Shown here one piece after another: positions 62,718 to 64,000 of a stretch of DNA of 64,000 nucleotides. Made by a program: the position numbers and the translations under genes. The DNA lies in NCBI RefSeq assembly GCF_014297465.1, contig NZ_JACORT010000002.1, positions 248,001 through 312,000 of the forward strand. Reading direction: 5' to 3'. The notes below the pieces were generated by a model that saw nothing but the letters and a program-made list of their open reading frames with translations, had not been told where the DNA came from and did not search any database. Source of the DNA: Ramlibacter cellulosilyticus. Lineage in GTDB: Bacteria > Pseudomonadota > Gammaproteobacteria > Burkholderiales > Burkholderiaceae_C. Position 1 is the stretch's first letter; every line of letters starts with the position of its first letter.

Positions 62718-63491
62718 ATGACCAACCGCCTCAAGATCGGCATCAGCGCCTGCTTCTTCCACCCCGACGGGGAACGCAAGGCCGCGCCTTCCAAGACCCT
62801 GCTGTGGATCGAGCAGTCCACGGCGCACTGGGTCATGTCGGAAGGCGCATTGCCGGTGATGATTCCCTCGCTGAATGGCGCCACCTTCCGCGGCGAGGTG
62901 CGCGTGGAAGACTACGCGCAGTGGCTCGACGGCCTCGTGATGCACGGCGGCGCCGACGTCTGGCCGGGCAGCTACGGTGAACAGCCGCTGCGTCCCGAGT
63001 GGCACGGCGACCGCGTGCGGGACGAGTACGAGATCGCGCTGGTGCAGGCCTTCTCGCGCGTCGGCAAGCCGGTGTTCGGCATCTGCCGCGGCGTGCAGCT
63101 GCTCAACGTGGCGCACGGCGGCACGCTCTACCAGGACATCCGCACGCAGAAGCCCGGCGCGCTGGTGCACCGCGACGCGGAGATCTACGACCTGAACTTC
63201 CACGAGGTGGACATCCTGCCGGGCACGCGCCTCGCGCAACTGCTCCCCTCCGGGCGGCACAAGATCAACAGCGTGCACCACCAGGGCATCAAGGACCTCG
63301 CGCCCGGCTTCGTCGTGGAGGCGGTCTCGCCCATCGACGGCGTCGTCGAAGCCATCCGGCACGTGGGCGGCCCCTGGGTCGCCGGCGTGCAATGGCATCC
63401 CGAATTCCATCGCCCGGAGCTGGGGGTCGTGGACGACACCCCGCTGCTGCGCGACTTCCTGCAGGCCGCGCGCGCGGCCAGGGCCGAATGA
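62718..63491 (+). CDS. Gamma-glutamyl-gamma-aminobutyrate hydrolase family protein (PuuD-like)
   Basis: A 257-residue class-I glutamine-amidotransferase-like hydrolase. The catalytic C123 lies in FGICRGVQLLN, with H227 and E229 in VQWHPEF. It would release glutamate from the gamma-glutamylated end product. It overlaps the aldehyde dehydrogenase start (ATGA). Its ribosome binding site lies inside repeat B3, which may govern its translation and that of the next gene. Confidence 0.9.
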   Translation: MTNRLKIGISACFFHPDGERKAAPSKTLLWIEQSTAHWVMSEGALPVMIPSLNGATFRGEVRVEDYAQWLDGLVMHGGADVWPGSYGEQPLRPEWHGDRVRDEYEIALVQAFSRVGKPVFGICRGVQLLNVAHGGTLYQDIRTQKPGALVHRDAEIYDLNFHEVDILPGTRLAQLLPSGRHKINSVHHQGIKDLAPGFVVEAVSPIDGVVEAIRHVGGPWVAGVQWHPEFHRPELGVVDDTPLLRDFLQAARAARAE

Positions 63492-64000
63492 GCACCCTCC
63501 TCGTCATCCACAACCCCGCGACCGGGGAAGTCGTCACCACCTTGCCGGCCGACACGCCGGACTCGGTCGCCGCCAAGGCGCGCGCCGCCCGCGAGGCACA
63601 GGCCCTTTGGGCGATGCGCCCGCTGGAGCAGCGCAAGCGTTGCATCGAAGGCTTCCGCGCCGGCGTCGTGCGCGACCTCGAGCAGCTCGCGCGCGTCATG
63701 ACGGAGGAGACCGGCAAGCCGATCCGCATGTCGCGCAACGAGCTGAACGGGCTGCTGCCGCGCATCGACTTCTTCCTCGCCGAAACGGAGCAGGCCATTG
63801 CCGCCGAGACGGTGTACGACGAAGGCGGCATGCGCGAGCAGATCCAGCACGAGCCGCTCGGGCTGGTCGCCAACATCTCCGCCTGGAACTATCCCTGGTT
63901 CGTCGGCTGCAACGTGATCCTGCCGGCGCTGCTGGCCGGCAACGCGGTGCTGTACAAGCCGTCGGAGTACGCCACGCTCACCGGGCAGGAGATCACGCGC
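63488..64000 (+). CDS. Aldehyde dehydrogenase, N-terminal 171 residues (3' end outside window)
   Basis: The frame remains open to the last base. The N-terminal NAD-binding part is normal: HNPATGEVV near the start, MTEETGKPI, ISAWNYPWF with catalytic N134, and YKPSE with K157. The catalytic Glu and Cys lie beyond the window. The short N-terminus and ATEETGKPI-type start resemble succinate-semialdehyde-type enzymes. In the operon it would oxidise the gamma-glutamyl aldehyde to the acid. It overlaps the hydrolase gene by 4 bases. Confidence 0.9.
   Translation, partial: MSTLLVIHNPATGEVVTTLPADTPDSVAAKARAAREAQALWAMRPLEQRKRCIEGFRAGVVRDLEQLARVMTEETGKPIRMSRNELNGLLPRIDFFLAETEQAIAAETVYDEGGMREQIQHEPLGLVANISAWNYPWFVGCNVILPALLAGNAVLYKPSEYATLTGQEITR

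Overview
The window reads as chromosome from a high-GC betaproteobacterium of the order Burkholderiales, most likely Comamonadaceae (Ramlibacter/Variovorax-like). This is an inference from gene content: lptD-surA-rsmA without pdxA, a 1600-residue NAD-glutamate dehydrogenase, a TctC/Bug-type binding protein, several TRAP transporters and the short dispersed palindromic repeats. Coding density is high. I see no rRNA, tRNA, CRISPR array, transposase or prophage gene.

Layout. 1-4 kb: the end of a YigZ-like gene, a DUF72 gene, an M20 peptidase preceded by a striking 7-bp tandem repeat, and a monoglyceride-lipase-like hydrolase. 4-11.6 kb: leftward amgK-rsmE-MFS, divergent from lptD-surA-rsmA (outer membrane assembly and ribosome maturation). 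11.8-13 kb: a secreted RNase Sa/barnase-like nuclease with a barstar-like inhibitor. 13-20.5 kb: malic enzyme and a large NAD-glutamate dehydrogenase, divergently transcribed. 20.5-26.4 kb: a tightly packed rightward set of SPFH-SHOCT, zinc-ribbon DUF4178, a short DUF350, a membrane-anchored aminopropyltransferase and a FAD oxidoreductase. This is the best candidate for a poorly described system, and a speD gene (AdoMet decarboxylase) lies 3.4 kb beyond its end. 26.4-30.2 kb: two paralogous type IV pilins, one with a sigma-54-like promoter, then speD-murU-pepP. 30.2-33.4 kb: tkt-gapA with a clear terminator. 33.4-39.9 kb: two tiny cysteine-rich lipoproteins with identical cysteine spacing, then single genes (GAF, Bug receptor, pirin, MFS plus SlyD-like, a lipoprotein, a TPR-gene remnant).

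39.9-54.2 kb: a leftward 12-gene catabolic cluster: hydantoinase-like amidohydrolase, a cysteine-less Asp/Glu-racemase-like protein, two TRAP transporters with three binding proteins, amidase, ketopantoate-reductase-like enzyme and a hydratase-like enzyme. Facing it are an arylmalonate-decarboxylase-like gene and a GntR/FCD regulator. The intervening 311 bp holds palindromes of the kind FadR-type regulators bind. 54.3-58.3 kb: a FecR/DUF6600 protein and an EF-G-like GTPase lacking the usual catalytic histidine. 58.7-64 kb: an EamA transporter, then a rightward gamma-glutamylation set (glutamine-synthetase-like ligase, GNAT, Fe-alcohol dehydrogenase, gamma-glutamyl hydrolase, aldehyde dehydrogenase) that fits amino-alcohol or amine breakdown. 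It runs off the right edge.

Short dispersed palindromes of at least four sequence families sit between genes. All three family A copies and one family B copy lie between the 3' ends of convergent genes. One perfect 33-bp inverted repeat carries the Shine-Dalgarno sequence of the gamma-glutamyl hydrolase gene.
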